NCBI RefSeq assembly: GCF_001617365.1 | Contig: NZ_LVJR01000028.1 | Location: 62,001 to 126,000 of the forward strand | Reading direction: 5' to 3' | Origin: Rhodanobacter sp. FW104-R8 | GTDB taxonomy: Bacteria > Pseudomonadota > Gammaproteobacteria > Xanthomonadales > Rhodanobacteraceae | Length of the DNA stretch: 64,000 nucleotides | The notes under the pieces: generated by a model | Databases searched by the model: none | Seen by the model: only the letters and a program-made list of their open reading frames with translations | Told to the model about the DNA's origin: nothing | Position numbers and translations under genes: made by a program | Shown: positions 1 to 8,690 of the stretch, piece after piece | Numbering within the stretch: the first letter of the stretch is position 1 | How the letters are laid out: each line of letters begins with the position of its first letter

Positions 1-1
1 G

Positions 2-64
2 CTGGAGACCGGCGTGGAGACGCTGATGGTGGCCGCGCGGGCGTGGCTGGCGGCGGCGCCCTGA
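2..64 (+). CDS. C-terminal end of an unidentified protein (partial)
   Basis: The second reading frame is open from the window edge to a TGA at 62-64 and gives a 20-residue tail rich in Ala, Leu and Trp. The next gene starts only 4 bases after the stop, which suggests one transcription unit. There is too little sequence to name a family. Confidence 0.5.
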   Translation: METGVETLMVAARAWLAAAP

Positions 65-68
65 ACCC

Positions 69-764
69 ATGGAACAGCCGGTCGAAGCCACCCGGGCCGT
101 GCTGCACGTGCTGCCGCTGGTGCTGGACCTCGGCGGCACCTTCGTGTTCGCCATCAGCGGCGCGGTGGTGGCGGTCAGGCATCGGCTCGACGTGTTCGGC
201 GTGCTGGTGCTGGCGTTCGCGGCAGGCAACGCGGGCGGTATCACGCGCGACCTGCTGATCGGCGCGGTGCCGCCGGCGGCGATCGCCGACCTGACGTACG
301 CCGGCATGTCCGCGCTGGCCGGGTTGCTCACCTTCTTCTGGTATCCGGTGACGAACCGGTTGCGCCGCGACGTGCTGTGGCTGGATGCCGTGGGGCTGGC
401 TTTCTTCGCGGTGGCCGGCGCCCAGAAGGCGCTGCTGCACGGCATCGACCCGGTGATGGCGGCCCTGCTCGGCATGCTCACCGGCATCGGCGGCGGCATG
501 CTGCGCGACGTGCTGGTGTCCGGCATCCCCAGCGTGCTGCGCACCGACCTATATGCGCTGGCGGCGCTGGCCGGCGCCAGCGTGGTGGTCAGTGCCCATC
601 TGCTGCACCTGTCGCCGATGGCGGCCGCGCTGGCTGGCGGCGGCGTGTGCTTCGCGCTGCGTTTCATGGCCATCCGCCACGGCTGGCACCTGCCCACGGC
701 ACGGCCGGCAGAGGCCGAAGCAGCGGACGCGCCGCAGCGCGGACGCCACGACGAGGAGAACTGA
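69..764 (+). CDS. TRIC / UPF0126 family membrane protein
   Basis: 231 residues, an inner-membrane protein of the trimeric intracellular cation channel (UPF0126, YadS/YicG-like) family. Two tandem repeats each carry the family signature: GGITRD at residues 56-61 and GGGMLRD at 141-147, each followed by a hydrophobic segment. About seven membrane segments can be traced, and the C-terminal tail (about 25 residues) is polar and charged. Family members conduct cations such as K+, or have been linked to glycine uptake; which applies here cannot be told from sequence. It starts 4 bases after the preceding stop and ends 1 base before the amidohydrolase ATG. Confidence 0.85.
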   Translation: MEQPVEATRAVLHVLPLVLDLGGTFVFAISGAVVAVRHRLDVFGVLVLAFAAGNAGGITRDLLIGAVPPAAIADLTYAGMSALAGLLTFFWYPVTNRLRRDVLWLDAVGLAFFAVAGAQKALLHGIDPVMAALLGMLTGIGGGMLRDVLVSGIPSVLRTDLYALAALAGASVVVSAHLLHLSPMAAALAGGGVCFALRFMAIRHGWHLPTARPAEAEAADAPQRGRHDEEN

Positions 765-765
765 C

Positions 766-2001
766 ATGGGAGCCTGCGTCTTGCTGTGCGGCGGCATGTT
801 CGATGGCGTGGCCGACCATTTGAGCGGCCCGGTCGAGATCCTCGTGGAAGACGATCGCATTGCCCAGATCGGACCCACGGTGCGCCACCCGCCCGATGTG
901 CAGACGATCGACCTGTCCGGGCACACGGTGAGCCCCGGCTTCATCGACTGCCACGTCCACCTGACCATGGATGCCGCCGACCTGGCGCGGCAGACGCTGG
1001 CCTCGTCCGCAACCAAGGCGCTGAAGGGGCTGAGCATCGCCCGCGAGTACATGCGCTACGGCTTCACCACCCTGCGCGACATGGGCTGCGTCGATCCGGA
1101 CTTCCCCACCGTGGACCTGCGCAACGCGCTCGCCGCCGGCCTCGTCGAGGGGCCGCGGCTGGTCGTCGCCGCGCACATCATCAGCTCGTCAGCCGGGCAC
1201 GGCGACCTGCGCGGATTCTACGGACCGCGCTGGGACATCCCCGTCTCCGCCATCGCCGACGATGCGGGCGCGATCAAAGCGCTGGTGCGCCGCGAGCACG
1301 CCTTTGGCAGCGACTGGATCAAGACCACCAACACCGGCGGCTACTTCAGCCCTGGCGACGACCCGGCCCGCGTGACCTGGTTCGACGACGAGATGAACCT
1401 GCTGGCCGCCACCGCGCGGCAGCTGGGCATGCCGGTGGCGGTGCACACCGGCGCCGCCGATGGTTGCCGGCAGGCCATCCGCGCCGGCGCCCGCAGCCTG
1501 GAACACGCCTACCTGATCGATGCCGAGGCACTGGCGATGGCGGAGCGGGCCGGTGCCTGGCTGGTGCCGACGATGCAGATGACCCAGGAAGACCTGCACG
1601 CCCTGCACGAGCACACCCTGCCGTGCCAGGCGATCTGGAAATTCAGCCGCGACAGCGGCTCGATCGTCGAATCGCAGCGGCTGATCGCACAGAGCCGGGT
1701 GAAGATCGCCTACGGCACCGACTGCGGCATGTTCCCCTTCAGCCACGGCATCCTCGAATTCCAGGCGATGGTGGCGGCGGGCCTTACGCCGCTGCGCGCG
1801 CTGAAGGCCGCCACCAGCGTCGCGGCGGAACTGCTCGGGCAGGACGACATCGGCGTACTCGCGGCCGGCAAGCACGCCGACATCGTGGCCATGCCGGGCG
1901 ACCCGCTGGCCGACATCGGCGTCACCGCCAGGGTGGATTTCGTGATGAAGAGCGGCCGTATCTACCGCAGTCCGCAACGCACCCCGGCAACAAGTCTTTA
2001 A
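766..2001 (+). CDS. Metal-dependent amidohydrolase (imidazolonepropionase/prolidase-like)
   Basis: 411 residues. I chose the ATG at 766, one base after the upstream stop and preceded by GAGGAGAA, over the far-upstream in-frame starts. The protein has the amidohydrolase layout: an N-terminal beta-sandwich piece, then HVH at 63-65 (first two metal ligands), a Lys in WIKTT that probably is the carboxylated bridging residue, metal His in HTGAADG and LEHAY, and the catalytic Asp in YGTDCG. A C-terminal ADIV-type strand completes the fold. The subfamily cleaves Xaa-Pro dipeptides, cyclic amides or similar bonds, so the substrate is open. There is no signal peptide, so it is cytoplasmic. Two SDR genes and a lipocalin-like gene follow, suggesting a small catabolic unit. 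Confidence 0.85.
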   Translation: MGACVLLCGGMFDGVADHLSGPVEILVEDDRIAQIGPTVRHPPDVQTIDLSGHTVSPGFIDCHVHLTMDAADLARQTLASSATKALKGLSIAREYMRYGFTTLRDMGCVDPDFPTVDLRNALAAGLVEGPRLVVAAHIISSSAGHGDLRGFYGPRWDIPVSAIADDAGAIKALVRREHAFGSDWIKTTNTGGYFSPGDDPARVTWFDDEMNLLAATARQLGMPVAVHTGAADGCRQAIRAGARSLEHAYLIDAEALAMAERAGAWLVPTMQMTQEDLHALHEHTLPCQAIWKFSRDSGSIVESQRLIAQSRVKIAYGTDCGMFPFSHGILEFQAMVAAGLTPLRALKAATSVAAELLGQDDIGVLAAGKHADIVAMPGDPLADIGVTARVDFVMKSGRIYRSPQRTPATSL

Positions 2002-2017
2002 ACCCGGGAGAACGAAC

Positions 2018-2782
2018 ATGACCCAACGTGTCTTGATAACTGCCGGCGCGAGCGGCATCGGCAAGGAGATCGCCAAGGCGTTCGTGGCGAACGGTGCCAT
2101 GGTCTGCGTCTGCGACATCAATGCGCAGGCGCTGGAAACGGCGGCATAGGACATCGCCGGTCTGGTGACCCTCGTCTGCGACGTGTCGAAGCGGTCGGAC
2201 GTTGAACGCATGGTCGGCGCCGCCGCCGAAGCGCTGGGCGGACTCGACGTGCTGGTGAACAACGCCGGCATCGCCGGTCCTACTGCACCGGTCGAGACGG
2301 CGGATCCCGACCAGTGGGAGGCGGTCATGGCCGTCGACGTCATCGGCACCTTCCACGTCACGCGCCTGGCCATCCCGCACCTGAAGAAATCGGCGGCCGG
2401 CAGCATCGTGGTGATGTCGTCGCTCGGCGGGCGCTACGGCTACCCGAATCGCAGCGCCTACTGCGTCGCGAAGATGGGATTGATCGGCTTCGCCAAGACG
2501 CTGTCGCGCGAACTGGGCCCGTACAACATCCGCTGCAACGCGATCGCGCCGGGCGCCGTCGGCGGTGAGCGCATGGAGCGCGTTCTGCAGGGCCGCGCCG
2601 ACGCGGACCACAAGACGCTGGAAGAAGAGCGGGCGGCCATGATGGGCGTCCAGTCCCTCAAGCGTTTCGTCGACCCGAAGGACATCGCCAGCCTGATCGT
2701 GTTCCTGGTATCGGACGCGGGCAAGTCGATTTCCGGACAGGTCATTCCGATCGACAACGACGCCCAGACCTCGGCTTACTGA
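2018..2782 (+). pseudogene. SDR oxidoreductase interrupted by an in-frame TAG
   Basis: The reading frame starts at ATG 2018 (GGGAGAACGAAC upstream) and encodes a classical SDR of 254 codons: a Gly-rich nucleotide-binding loop (GASGIG) near residue 10, NNAG, a Ser in VVMSS, the YCVAK catalytic Tyr/Lys pair and an SDR-type C-terminal end. Codon 44 is TAG (2147-2149), after the second beta strand of the Rossmann fold. The rest stays open in the same frame, so this is a single nonsense change rather than a frameshift. An internal GTG at 2165 could start a 205-residue product, but that would lack the cofactor-binding loop. Either a recent pseudogene, an amber-suppressed gene or a base-call error. 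Confidence 0.8.
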
Positions 2783-2816
2783 CAGCGCTGACCACACCGG
2801 ACCGGGAGAGACACTG

Positions 2817-3287
2817 ATGGCAAGGACATTGCGCGAACAACTGGTGGGCGCTTGGAAACTGGTTTCCTACATCGAGAAACCCGTCGATGGCTCCGAGCCG
2901 TTCTATCCGATGGGTGAGGAACCGCGGGGCATCATCATGTACACGCCCGACGGCTACATGTCGGCGCAACTCATGCGCCCCGGTCGGCCTGCGTTCGCCT
3001 CCGGTGACTGGTTCCGCGGCACCGACGAGGAGATCAGGGAGGAAGCGTCAGGCTATATCGCCTACTCCGGCCCGTTCCACACGAACGAAGAGGCGCAAAC
3101 CCTGACGCATTCGATGTTCGTGTCGCTGTTCCCGAACTGGATCGGCCAGACGCAACCGCGGGTCGTTCGGATCGAAGGTGACCAGCTCTTCCTGAGCACG
3201 GCGAGTCCGATTTCGTCAGGCGGAAAGATCGTCAACTCGCACCTCGCCTGGCGGCGCATGAGCGCGGTGGAATTGGCGCCGAAGTAG
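2817..3287 (+). CDS. Lipocalin-like domain protein
   Basis: 156 residues with no signal peptide. The pattern LVGAWKLVSYIE at the N-terminus, followed by alternating beta strands (GIIMYTPDGYMSAQL, then THSMFVSLFPNWIGQTQPRVV), matches the lipocalin-like family PF13924. Members often sit in biosynthetic or catabolic clusters, usually with unknown ligand or activity. It begins 34 bases after the broken SDR and is preceded by GGGAGAG. Function is inferred only from fold family and neighbours. Confidence 0.75.
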   Translation: MARTLREQLVGAWKLVSYIEKPVDGSEPFYPMGEEPRGIIMYTPDGYMSAQLMRPGRPAFASGDWFRGTDEEIREEASGYIAYSGPFHTNEEAQTLTHSMFVSLFPNWIGQTQPRVVRIEGDQLFLSTASPISSGGKIVNSHLAWRRMSAVELAPK

Positions 3288-3356
3288 TCAGCCGGAAGGT
3301 TCGCTTAAACACACCGATTGTGCGTTCCGACTTTTTCTGCATGCAGGATGATTCTC

Positions 3357-4121
3357 ATGAAACGTCTCAAACTCGATTTTGACGGCCGTGCCGTGCTTAT
3401 CACAGGCGCTGCGACGGGCATCGGCCGGGCCACCGCGCTGGCTTTTGCGGCGGCGGGTGCGGCGGTCCTGATTGGCGACGTGGATGCGCGGGCAGAGCAC
3501 ACCGTTCGCGACATCATCGCCGGTGGCGGCAAGGCCGTATTCCAGAAAACGGACGTGTCCGACAGCGCGCAGGTCGAGGCCCTGGTGGCGCGGGCGGTAG
3601 CGGAGTTCGGCTCGCTCGACATGGCGTTCAACAATGCCGGCCTGCTGCCGCCCACTGCACCGCTTGCCGAGCAGACCGAAGCGGACTGGGCACGCATCAT
3701 GAGCGTCGATGTCACCGGCGTGTTCCTGTGCCTGAAGCACGAACTTGCCCAGATGAACAAGGCCGGTCGCGGCGTGATCGTGAACACAGCTTCCGTGGCA
3801 GGACTTCGCGCTGATCCGGGCATGGCTCCGTACGTCGCCGCGAAGCATGCGGTGGTGGGGCTGACCAAGGCCGCTGCTATCGATTACGCCACCGCGGGTA
3901 TCCGGATCAACGCGATTGCGCCCGGCCTGGTGCGCACGCCCATGACCGAGCGCTGGCTCAACGATCCGGAGATGCGGGAAAAGGTCCTCGCGGACTCGCC
4001 GATCCGGCGCGCAGCCGAACCCGACGACATCGCAGGCCTCGTGCTGTTCCTGGCATCCGACCTGGCCAGCGTCATAACCGGTGCCGTCTACCCCATCGAC
4101 GGCGCGCGCACGGCCCACTGA
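3357..4121 (+). CDS. SDR family NAD(P)-dependent oxidoreductase
   Basis: 254 residues from ATG 3357, chosen because AGGA lies about 8 bases upstream. In-frame TTG 3318 and ATG 3348 are alternatives. Classical SDR signatures: TGAATGIG at 16-23, Asp41 at the end of beta-2 (suggests NAD preference), NNAG at 92-95, Ser146, Tyr159 and Lys163, then the PG motif. It resembles 3-oxoacyl-ACP reductase-like or glucose dehydrogenase-like SDRs. It follows the lipocalin-like gene after a 69-base gap and may be the intact partner of the interrupted SDR upstream. Confidence 0.85.
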   Translation: MKRLKLDFDGRAVLITGAATGIGRATALAFAAAGAAVLIGDVDARAEHTVRDIIAGGGKAVFQKTDVSDSAQVEALVARAVAEFGSLDMAFNNAGLLPPTAPLAEQTEADWARIMSVDVTGVFLCLKHELAQMNKAGRGVIVNTASVAGLRADPGMAPYVAAKHAVVGLTKAAAIDYATAGIRINAIAPGLVRTPMTERWLNDPEMREKVLADSPIRRAAEPDDIAGLVLFLASDLASVITGAVYPIDGARTAH

Positions 4122-4162
4122 TCTAGGAAATTTTGCGGCAGGTGTGACCAGACCGCGCGCGT

Positions 4163-4942
4163 TTAGCCGAACTGCACGGACAGCATCGATATCGAACCGC
4201 CGTCCATACCCTCGACCGGGAACGTCAATGCTTCGCTTTCGTGGCAGGCGCCGAGCACATACAGCAGCGGCAGGTAGTGCTCGGGCGTCGGCACCGACAG
4301 CTCCGCGTCCTCACCCAGCGACTCGTAGTTCACCAGCGGTTCGTGGTCGCCCCGCAACATCAGCTCGCGCGCTCGCGTCTCGAAGCGCAGCGCCCAGTCG
4401 AAGGGCTCCGCCGGGTGCCGGCCCCAGGCGTAGGTATGCAGGTTGTGCACGATGTCGCCGCTGCCGAGCAGCAGGATGCCCTCGTCGCGCAACGGCCGCA
4501 GCCGCCGGCCCAGCCCGTAGTGGAACGCCGGCGGCTGCGACTCGTCGATGGAGAGCTGCACCACCGGCACGTCGGCGGCGGGAAACACGTGGCGCAATAC
4601 CGACCAGGTGCCGTGGTCCAGCCCCCACGAGAGATCCGCGCGCACGTCCAGCGGCTGCAGCAGTTCGCGCACGCGGCGCACCAGGCCCGGGTCGCCAGGC
4701 GCAGGATATTGCACCTCGAACAACGCGCGCGGGAAGCCGCCGAAATCGTGGATCGTGCGCGGCGCCGCCATCGCAGTGACCGCGGTGACCGGCAGGTACC
4801 AGTGCGCCGATACCGACAGCACCGCACGCGGCCGCGGCAGGCGCCGGCCGAGCGCCGCCCAGGCCCGGCTCCAGTCGTTGTCGTGCAGCGCGTTCATCGG
4901 GTTGCCGTGCCCGAGGAAGACCGTCGGCATACGTGCATTCAT
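4163..4942 (-). CDS. DODA-type (class III) extradiol ring-cleavage dioxygenase
   Basis: 259 residues from the ATG at 4942, preceded by GGAGATGCC; an in-frame extension upstream lacks family similarity. The protein is a YgiD-like 4,5-DOPA dioxygenase. Putative metal ligands are His12 (GHGNP), His47 (SAHWY) and His166 (GDIVHNL), with a conserved DHGTW at 109-113. The family uses a single divalent metal and O2 to open catechol rings. It is convergent with the SDR upstream and divergent from the NAD(P)-binding oxidoreductase gene. Confidence 0.85.
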   Translation of the reverse strand: MNARMPTVFLGHGNPMNALHDNDWSRAWAALGRRLPRPRAVLSVSAHWYLPVTAVTAMAAPRTIHDFGGFPRALFEVQYPAPGDPGLVRRVRELLQPLDVRADLSWGLDHGTWSVLRHVFPAADVPVVQLSIDESQPPAFHYGLGRRLRPLRDEGILLLGSGDIVHNLHTYAWGRHPAEPFDWALRFETRARELMLRGDHEPLVNYESLGEDAELSVPTPEHYLPLLYVLGACHESEALTFPVEGMDGGSISMLSVQFG

Positions 4943-5171
4943 GGCATCTCCTGCATGCATTCCCGTGCGCATACTCGCGAGCATACGCATCCACGCTGTG
5001 ATGACATTCGACGCGTTAGCTTGACGTGAGCGCCGGTGTCGACGAACGGACATCCATTCCTCAGACCTGCCCTGCCGGAACCCGCACGCCGGTCCGTCGC
5101 ACCCCGGCACCAGCGCTCGGCAACGCGCACATCACCTTGCGGGGGCGGACACGGCCCAGGCGGAGACAAAC

Positions 5172-5783
5172 ATGAAAGTCGCACTGATCGGCGTCAGCGG
5201 ACTCGTCGGCTCGCGCCTGCTGGCGGAACTGCTCCGGCGCGGGCACGAGGTCACCGGCATCGCCCGCGACACCCGCGGCGTGGCCGCACGGCCGCATTTG
5301 CTGCTGAAGAACGGCGATGCCACCCGGCCGGCGCAACTGGCGCCGCTGCTGGCCGGCCATGACGCGACCATCAGCGCCACGAAATTCGCCACGTCCGATG
5401 CGGCGGCGCTGATCGCCGCCATGAAGCAGGCCGGCGTGCCCCGGCTGCTGGTAGTCGGCGGCGCCGGCAGCCTGGAGATGGCGCCGGGCCAGGCGCTGAT
5501 CGACACCCCCGGCTTCCCGGCGGCCTACAAGCCGGAGGCGGAGGCCGGGCGCCACTTCCTCGACACGCTGCGCAAGGAGCCGCATCTCGACTGGACCTTC
5601 CTGTCGCCCTCGGCCGAGTTCGTGCCCGGCGATCGCACCGGCAGGTTCCGCCTCGGCGGCGACATGCTGCTCACCGACGCGAACGGCCACAGCTGGATCT
5701 CGATGGAGGACTTCGCGATCGCCATGGTCGACGAACTGGAGGCATCGAAGCATTCCCGGCAGCGCTTCACCGTCGGCTACTGA
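5172..5783 (+). CDS. NAD(P)H-binding atypical SDR (YwnB-like)
   Basis: 203 residues. The N-terminus has a Rossmann loop GVSGLVGS (residues 7-14) followed by an Arg after beta-2 (GIARDT), as in NADP-binding atypical SDRs of the NmrA/YwnB group. VVGGAGSLE and the tail ending WISMEDFAIAMVDELE are typical of this group. These proteins are thought to be redox-responsive reductases; the substrate is unknown. GGCGGAGAC precedes the start. First gene of a same-strand run with dps and an FMN reductase. Confidence 0.8.
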   Translation: MKVALIGVSGLVGSRLLAELLRRGHEVTGIARDTRGVAARPHLLLKNGDATRPAQLAPLLAGHDATISATKFATSDAAALIAAMKQAGVPRLLVVGGAGSLEMAPGQALIDTPGFPAAYKPEAEAGRHFLDTLRKEPHLDWTFLSPSAEFVPGDRTGRFRLGGDMLLTDANGHSWISMEDFAIAMVDELEASKHSRQRFTVGY

Positions 5784-5841
5784 CATCCCATCCCGTACCG
5801 GACCCGTCCCTCGGCAAGCCCACCACCCCAAGGATCCCGCC

Positions 5842-6390
5842 ATGAAGAAGAAACCCGCCGCCGACAAGGCCACCCTGCTGCGCAGGCAGCGCGCGCCGCT
5901 GACCACGCCCACCGATCTCGATGCGCGCGCCACCCGCGACGTGTCCGGCGCGATGAACGCGATCCTCGCCGACGTGTTCGCGCTGTACCTGAAGACCAAG
6001 AACTTCCACTGGCACATGAGCGGCCCGAACTTCCGCGACTACCACCTGATGCTCGACGAGCAGGGCGACCAGCTGTTCGCGATGACCGACCCGATCGCCG
6101 AGCGCGTCCGCAAGATCGGCGGCACCACGCTGCGCTCGATCGGGCACGTCGCTCGGCTGCAGCGGGTCGCCAACAACGACGCCGAGTACGTCGAGCCGGA
6201 GGACATGCTGGCCGAGCTGCGCGAGGACAACCAGGCGCTGGCCGCGCGCCTGCGCGAAGCCCATGAAGTCTGCGACGAGCGCCATGACGTCGCCACCGCC
6301 AGCCTGATCGAGAACTGGATCGACGAGACCGAGCGGCGCACCTGGTTCCTGTTCGAGACCGCCCGTCGCGGCGATTCGACCGGCCACTGA
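5842..6390 (+). CDS. dps: Dps family ferritin-like DNA-protection protein
   Basis: 182 residues. Dps proteins form 12-subunit cages that oxidise Fe(II) with peroxide and may bind DNA. The ferroxidase residues sit in NFHWHMSGPNF (His56/His58), His68 and TDPIAERV (Asp83, Glu87). The N-terminal extension carries many Lys and Arg (MKKK, RRQR) and could bind DNA. Located between two redox genes on the same strand with gaps of about 50-60 bases, consistent with an oxidative-stress unit. Confidence 0.9.
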   Translation: MKKKPAADKATLLRRQRAPLTTPTDLDARATRDVSGAMNAILADVFALYLKTKNFHWHMSGPNFRDYHLMLDEQGDQLFAMTDPIAERVRKIGGTTLRSIGHVARLQRVANNDAEYVEPEDMLAELREDNQALAARLREAHEVCDERHDVATASLIENWIDETERRTWFLFETARRGDSTGH

Positions 6391-6440
6391 AAGGCCCCTC
6401 CGCACTTCCGCGGCAACACCACCCACTCCAAGGAATCCCC

Positions 6441-7013
6441 ATGAAGACCTACAAAGTCGGCTATCTCGTCGGCAGCCTCGCCAAGGGCTCGATCAACCGC
6501 CTGTTGTCCAAGGCGCTCACCCGCCTCGCGCCGCCGGGGCTGGCGCTGGTGGAGATCCCGATCCGCGACCTGCCGCTGTACAGCTACGACTACGACGCCG
6601 ACTACCCGCCGGTGGCGCGCGCGTTCAAGCAGGCGATCGCCGACGTCGACGCGGTGCTGTTCGTCACGCCGGAATACAACCGCTCGATCCCCGGTGCGCT
6701 GAAGAACGCGATCGACTGGGCCAGCCGCCCGTGGGGCAAGAACTCGTTCGCGCGCAAGCCATCCGGCGTGATCGGTACCTCGCCCGGCGCGATCGGCACC
6801 GCAGTGGCCCAGCAGCAGCTGCGCGGCGTGCTGTGCTTCTGCAACTCGCCGCTGATGAACACGATGGAGGCGTACATCCAGTTCAAGCCGGGGCTGATCG
6901 CGGAGGACGGCACGGTCAGCGACGAATCCACTGCCGAGTTCCTGAGCAACTACATGAAGGAGCTGCACCTGTTCATCGAGCGCGTGCTGACCGTGCTGCC
7001 GCGCGAGGGCTGA
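6441..7013 (+). CDS. NADPH-dependent FMN reductase
   Basis: 190 residues, flavodoxin-like fold. The phosphate-binding loop GSLAKGSINR is at 11-20, and the flavin-contact motif TPEYNRSIPGALKNAIDW lies mid-protein, as in the ChrR/YieF/azoreductase-like NAD(P)H:FMN reductases. Likely a cytoplasmic two-electron quinone or dye reductase. AAGGAATCCCC precedes the ATG. It lies 50 bases after dps. Confidence 0.88.
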   Translation: MKTYKVGYLVGSLAKGSINRLLSKALTRLAPPGLALVEIPIRDLPLYSYDYDADYPPVARAFKQAIADVDAVLFVTPEYNRSIPGALKNAIDWASRPWGKNSFARKPSGVIGTSPGAIGTAVAQQQLRGVLCFCNSPLMNTMEAYIQFKPGLIAEDGTVSDESTAEFLSNYMKELHLFIERVLTVLPREG

Positions 7014-7032
7014 GCGAAACCGCGGCGGGCGC

Positions 7033-8010
7033 ATGGCCGGATCCGCCATGGCAGGGACTCCGTCCACGCGCCTGACCGTGCATGCCGCCCTGGCCGGCAA
7101 CCTGCTGGTCGCCGCCACCAAGACCGTGGCGGCGGCATGGACCGGCAGTTCGGCCATGCTCAGCGAGGCGGTGCATTCCTTCGTCGACACCGGCAACGAG
7201 ATCCTGCTGCTGTACGGCATGCGCCGCTCGCGACGCCGGGCCGACCCGGAGCATCCGCTGGGCTACGGCCGCGAGCTGTATTTCTGGAGCTTCATCGTGG
7301 CGCTGCTGGTGTTCGCGCTCGGCGCGGGCGTGTCGCTCTACCAGGGCATCCTGCATGTCCGCCAGCCGCGGCCGATCAGCCACCCGCTGGCGAGCTACGC
7401 GGTGTTCGGCCTGTGCTTCCTGTTCGAGGGCACGTCGTGGCTGCTCTCGTTGCGCCAGTTCAAGGCTGCCAAGGGTCCGCTCGGTTACTACGAAGCCTTC
7501 CGCCGCAGCAAGGATCCGCCGTCCTTCATGGTGCTGTTCGAGGACAGCGCGGCCCTGCTCGGCATCGCGATCGCCGCCCTCGGCACGTTCGCGGCCACCA
7601 CGCTCGACGCGCCCGTATTCGACGGCATCGCCTCGATCCTGATCGGCCTGGTGCTCGCCGGTACCGCCGCCCTGCTCGCGCGTGAAAGCAAGAGCCTGCT
7701 GATCGGCGAGCGTGCCGATCGCCGCCTCAGCGCTTCGATCATGCGCATCGCGGAAGCGCAGGGCCCGGTCTCCCGCGCCAACGGGCTGCTCACCGTGCAG
7801 CTCGCGCCCAACCAGATCGTCGCCGCACTCAGCCTGGCGTTTGCCGACGACATCCGCGCTTCCGACATCGAGGAACTGGTGCGCACGCTCGAACTGCGGA
7901 TTCGCCGGCTCCACCCGGAGGTCGTGGCACTGTTCGTGAAGCCGCAGACCCACCGGGCTTTCCGGGAAAGCGTCCACCGCCGGGCAGGCGAGCCTCCGGA
8001 AACCGGATGA
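7033..8010 (+). CDS. Cation diffusion facilitator (CDF) family transporter
   Basis: 325 residues, an inner-membrane proton-coupled divalent metal exporter. The N-terminal domain shows the family signature SEAVHSFVDTGNE with His48 and Asp52 as site residues, and a second site EDSAALLG in TM5. The cytoplasmic C-terminal domain is short. Two start codons are close (7033 and 7048); the first is used here. It begins 19 bases after the FMN reductase stop. The metal (Zn, Fe or Mn) is unknown; proximity to dps makes Fe or Mn conceivable. A hairpin covers its stop codon. Confidence 0.85.
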   Translation: MAGSAMAGTPSTRLTVHAALAGNLLVAATKTVAAAWTGSSAMLSEAVHSFVDTGNEILLLYGMRRSRRRADPEHPLGYGRELYFWSFIVALLVFALGAGVSLYQGILHVRQPRPISHPLASYAVFGLCFLFEGTSWLLSLRQFKAAKGPLGYYEAFRRSKDPPSFMVLFEDSAALLGIAIAALGTFAATTLDAPVFDGIASILIGLVLAGTAALLARESKSLLIGERADRRLSASIMRIAEAQGPVSRANGLLTVQLAPNQIVAALSLAFADDIRASDIEELVRTLELRIRRLHPEVVALFVKPQTHRAFRESVHRRAGEPPETG

Positions 8011-8040
8011 CCGCCGCCCGGCGAAGGCCGGGCGACGGTC
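8009..8040. terminator. Hairpin between convergent CDF and doxX genes
   Basis: GACCGCCGCCCGGC and GCCGGGCGACGGTC form a 14-bp stem with one mismatch around a GAAG loop. It lies between the stop codons of two convergent genes. There is no clear T-run on either side, so termination strength is uncertain. Confidence 0.5.
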
Positions 8041-8063
8041 ATCGTGCTCCTCCGGCTTGCGCC

Positions 8064-8450
8064 CTATTTGCTTCCGATCTGTGCGTCGACGCTTGCCGTG
8101 CCGCCGCCATTCCTGACGAACCACAGCAGGCCGCCGGCGATCGAGAGGTTTTTCATGAAATTGATCGCCTGCGCCTGGTCGGCGAAATGCGTGTGCGCGA
8201 CCAGCGCCGAGCCCACGCTGAACAACGCGATCACGGCCGCCACCCAACGGGTCTTGAAACCGAACAGCAGGGCCAGCCCGCCACCCAGTTCGATCAGGAT
8301 CACCAGGGGCGTCACCAGGCCGACCATGGGGATGCCCATCGAGGCCAAATAGCCTTCCGTGCCGCTGAACCCGGTCAGCTTCTGCCAGCCGGAGATGATG
8401 AAAAGCTGCGCCATCAGGAGGCGTGCCACTACGCTGATCAACTTGTCCAC
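8064..8450 (-). CDS. DoxX family membrane protein
   Basis: 128 residues with four hydrophobic segments, and the family hallmarks RLLMAQLFIISGWQKL near the N-terminus and LIELGGGLALLFG in the middle. DoxX proteins are small inner-membrane proteins often linked to redox stress or quinone metabolism; the E. coli relative is YphA. Preceded by GAGGAGAAC. Monocistronic and convergent with the CDF gene. Confidence 0.85.
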   Translation of the reverse strand: MDKLISVVARLLMAQLFIISGWQKLTGFSGTEGYLASMGIPMVGLVTPLVILIELGGGLALLFGFKTRWVAAVIALFSVGSALVAHTHFADQAQAINFMKNLSIAGGLLWFVRNGGGTASVDAQIGSK

Positions 8451-8690
8451 GACGTTCTCCTCGGATCTCGTCAGATTGAATATCCCGGCTCGTCCAGGAC
8501 GGGCGGCATGCCGGGATTGGGCTTGAACCTCGCAACATCAACATGGCCGGATGACCAGCGGTCACACACGTCATCCGGCTGCGATCATCACCCTGGAGAC
8601 GACGGCACGCAATCCATCCGCAGGCCCGGACGGTAAACGCGGTTGCCCACGGTTGCGGGTGTTCCGCGGGTTCCGATGAGGGAAGGCCTT
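8451..8690. other. Non-coding stretch upstream of doxX
   Basis: About 240 bases without a supportable gene. It must hold the doxX promoter on the minus strand, but I see no confident -35/-10 pair. Past this point the sequence becomes homologous to the region upstream of the sugar-dehydrogenase small subunit at 16,039. Confidence 0.4.
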
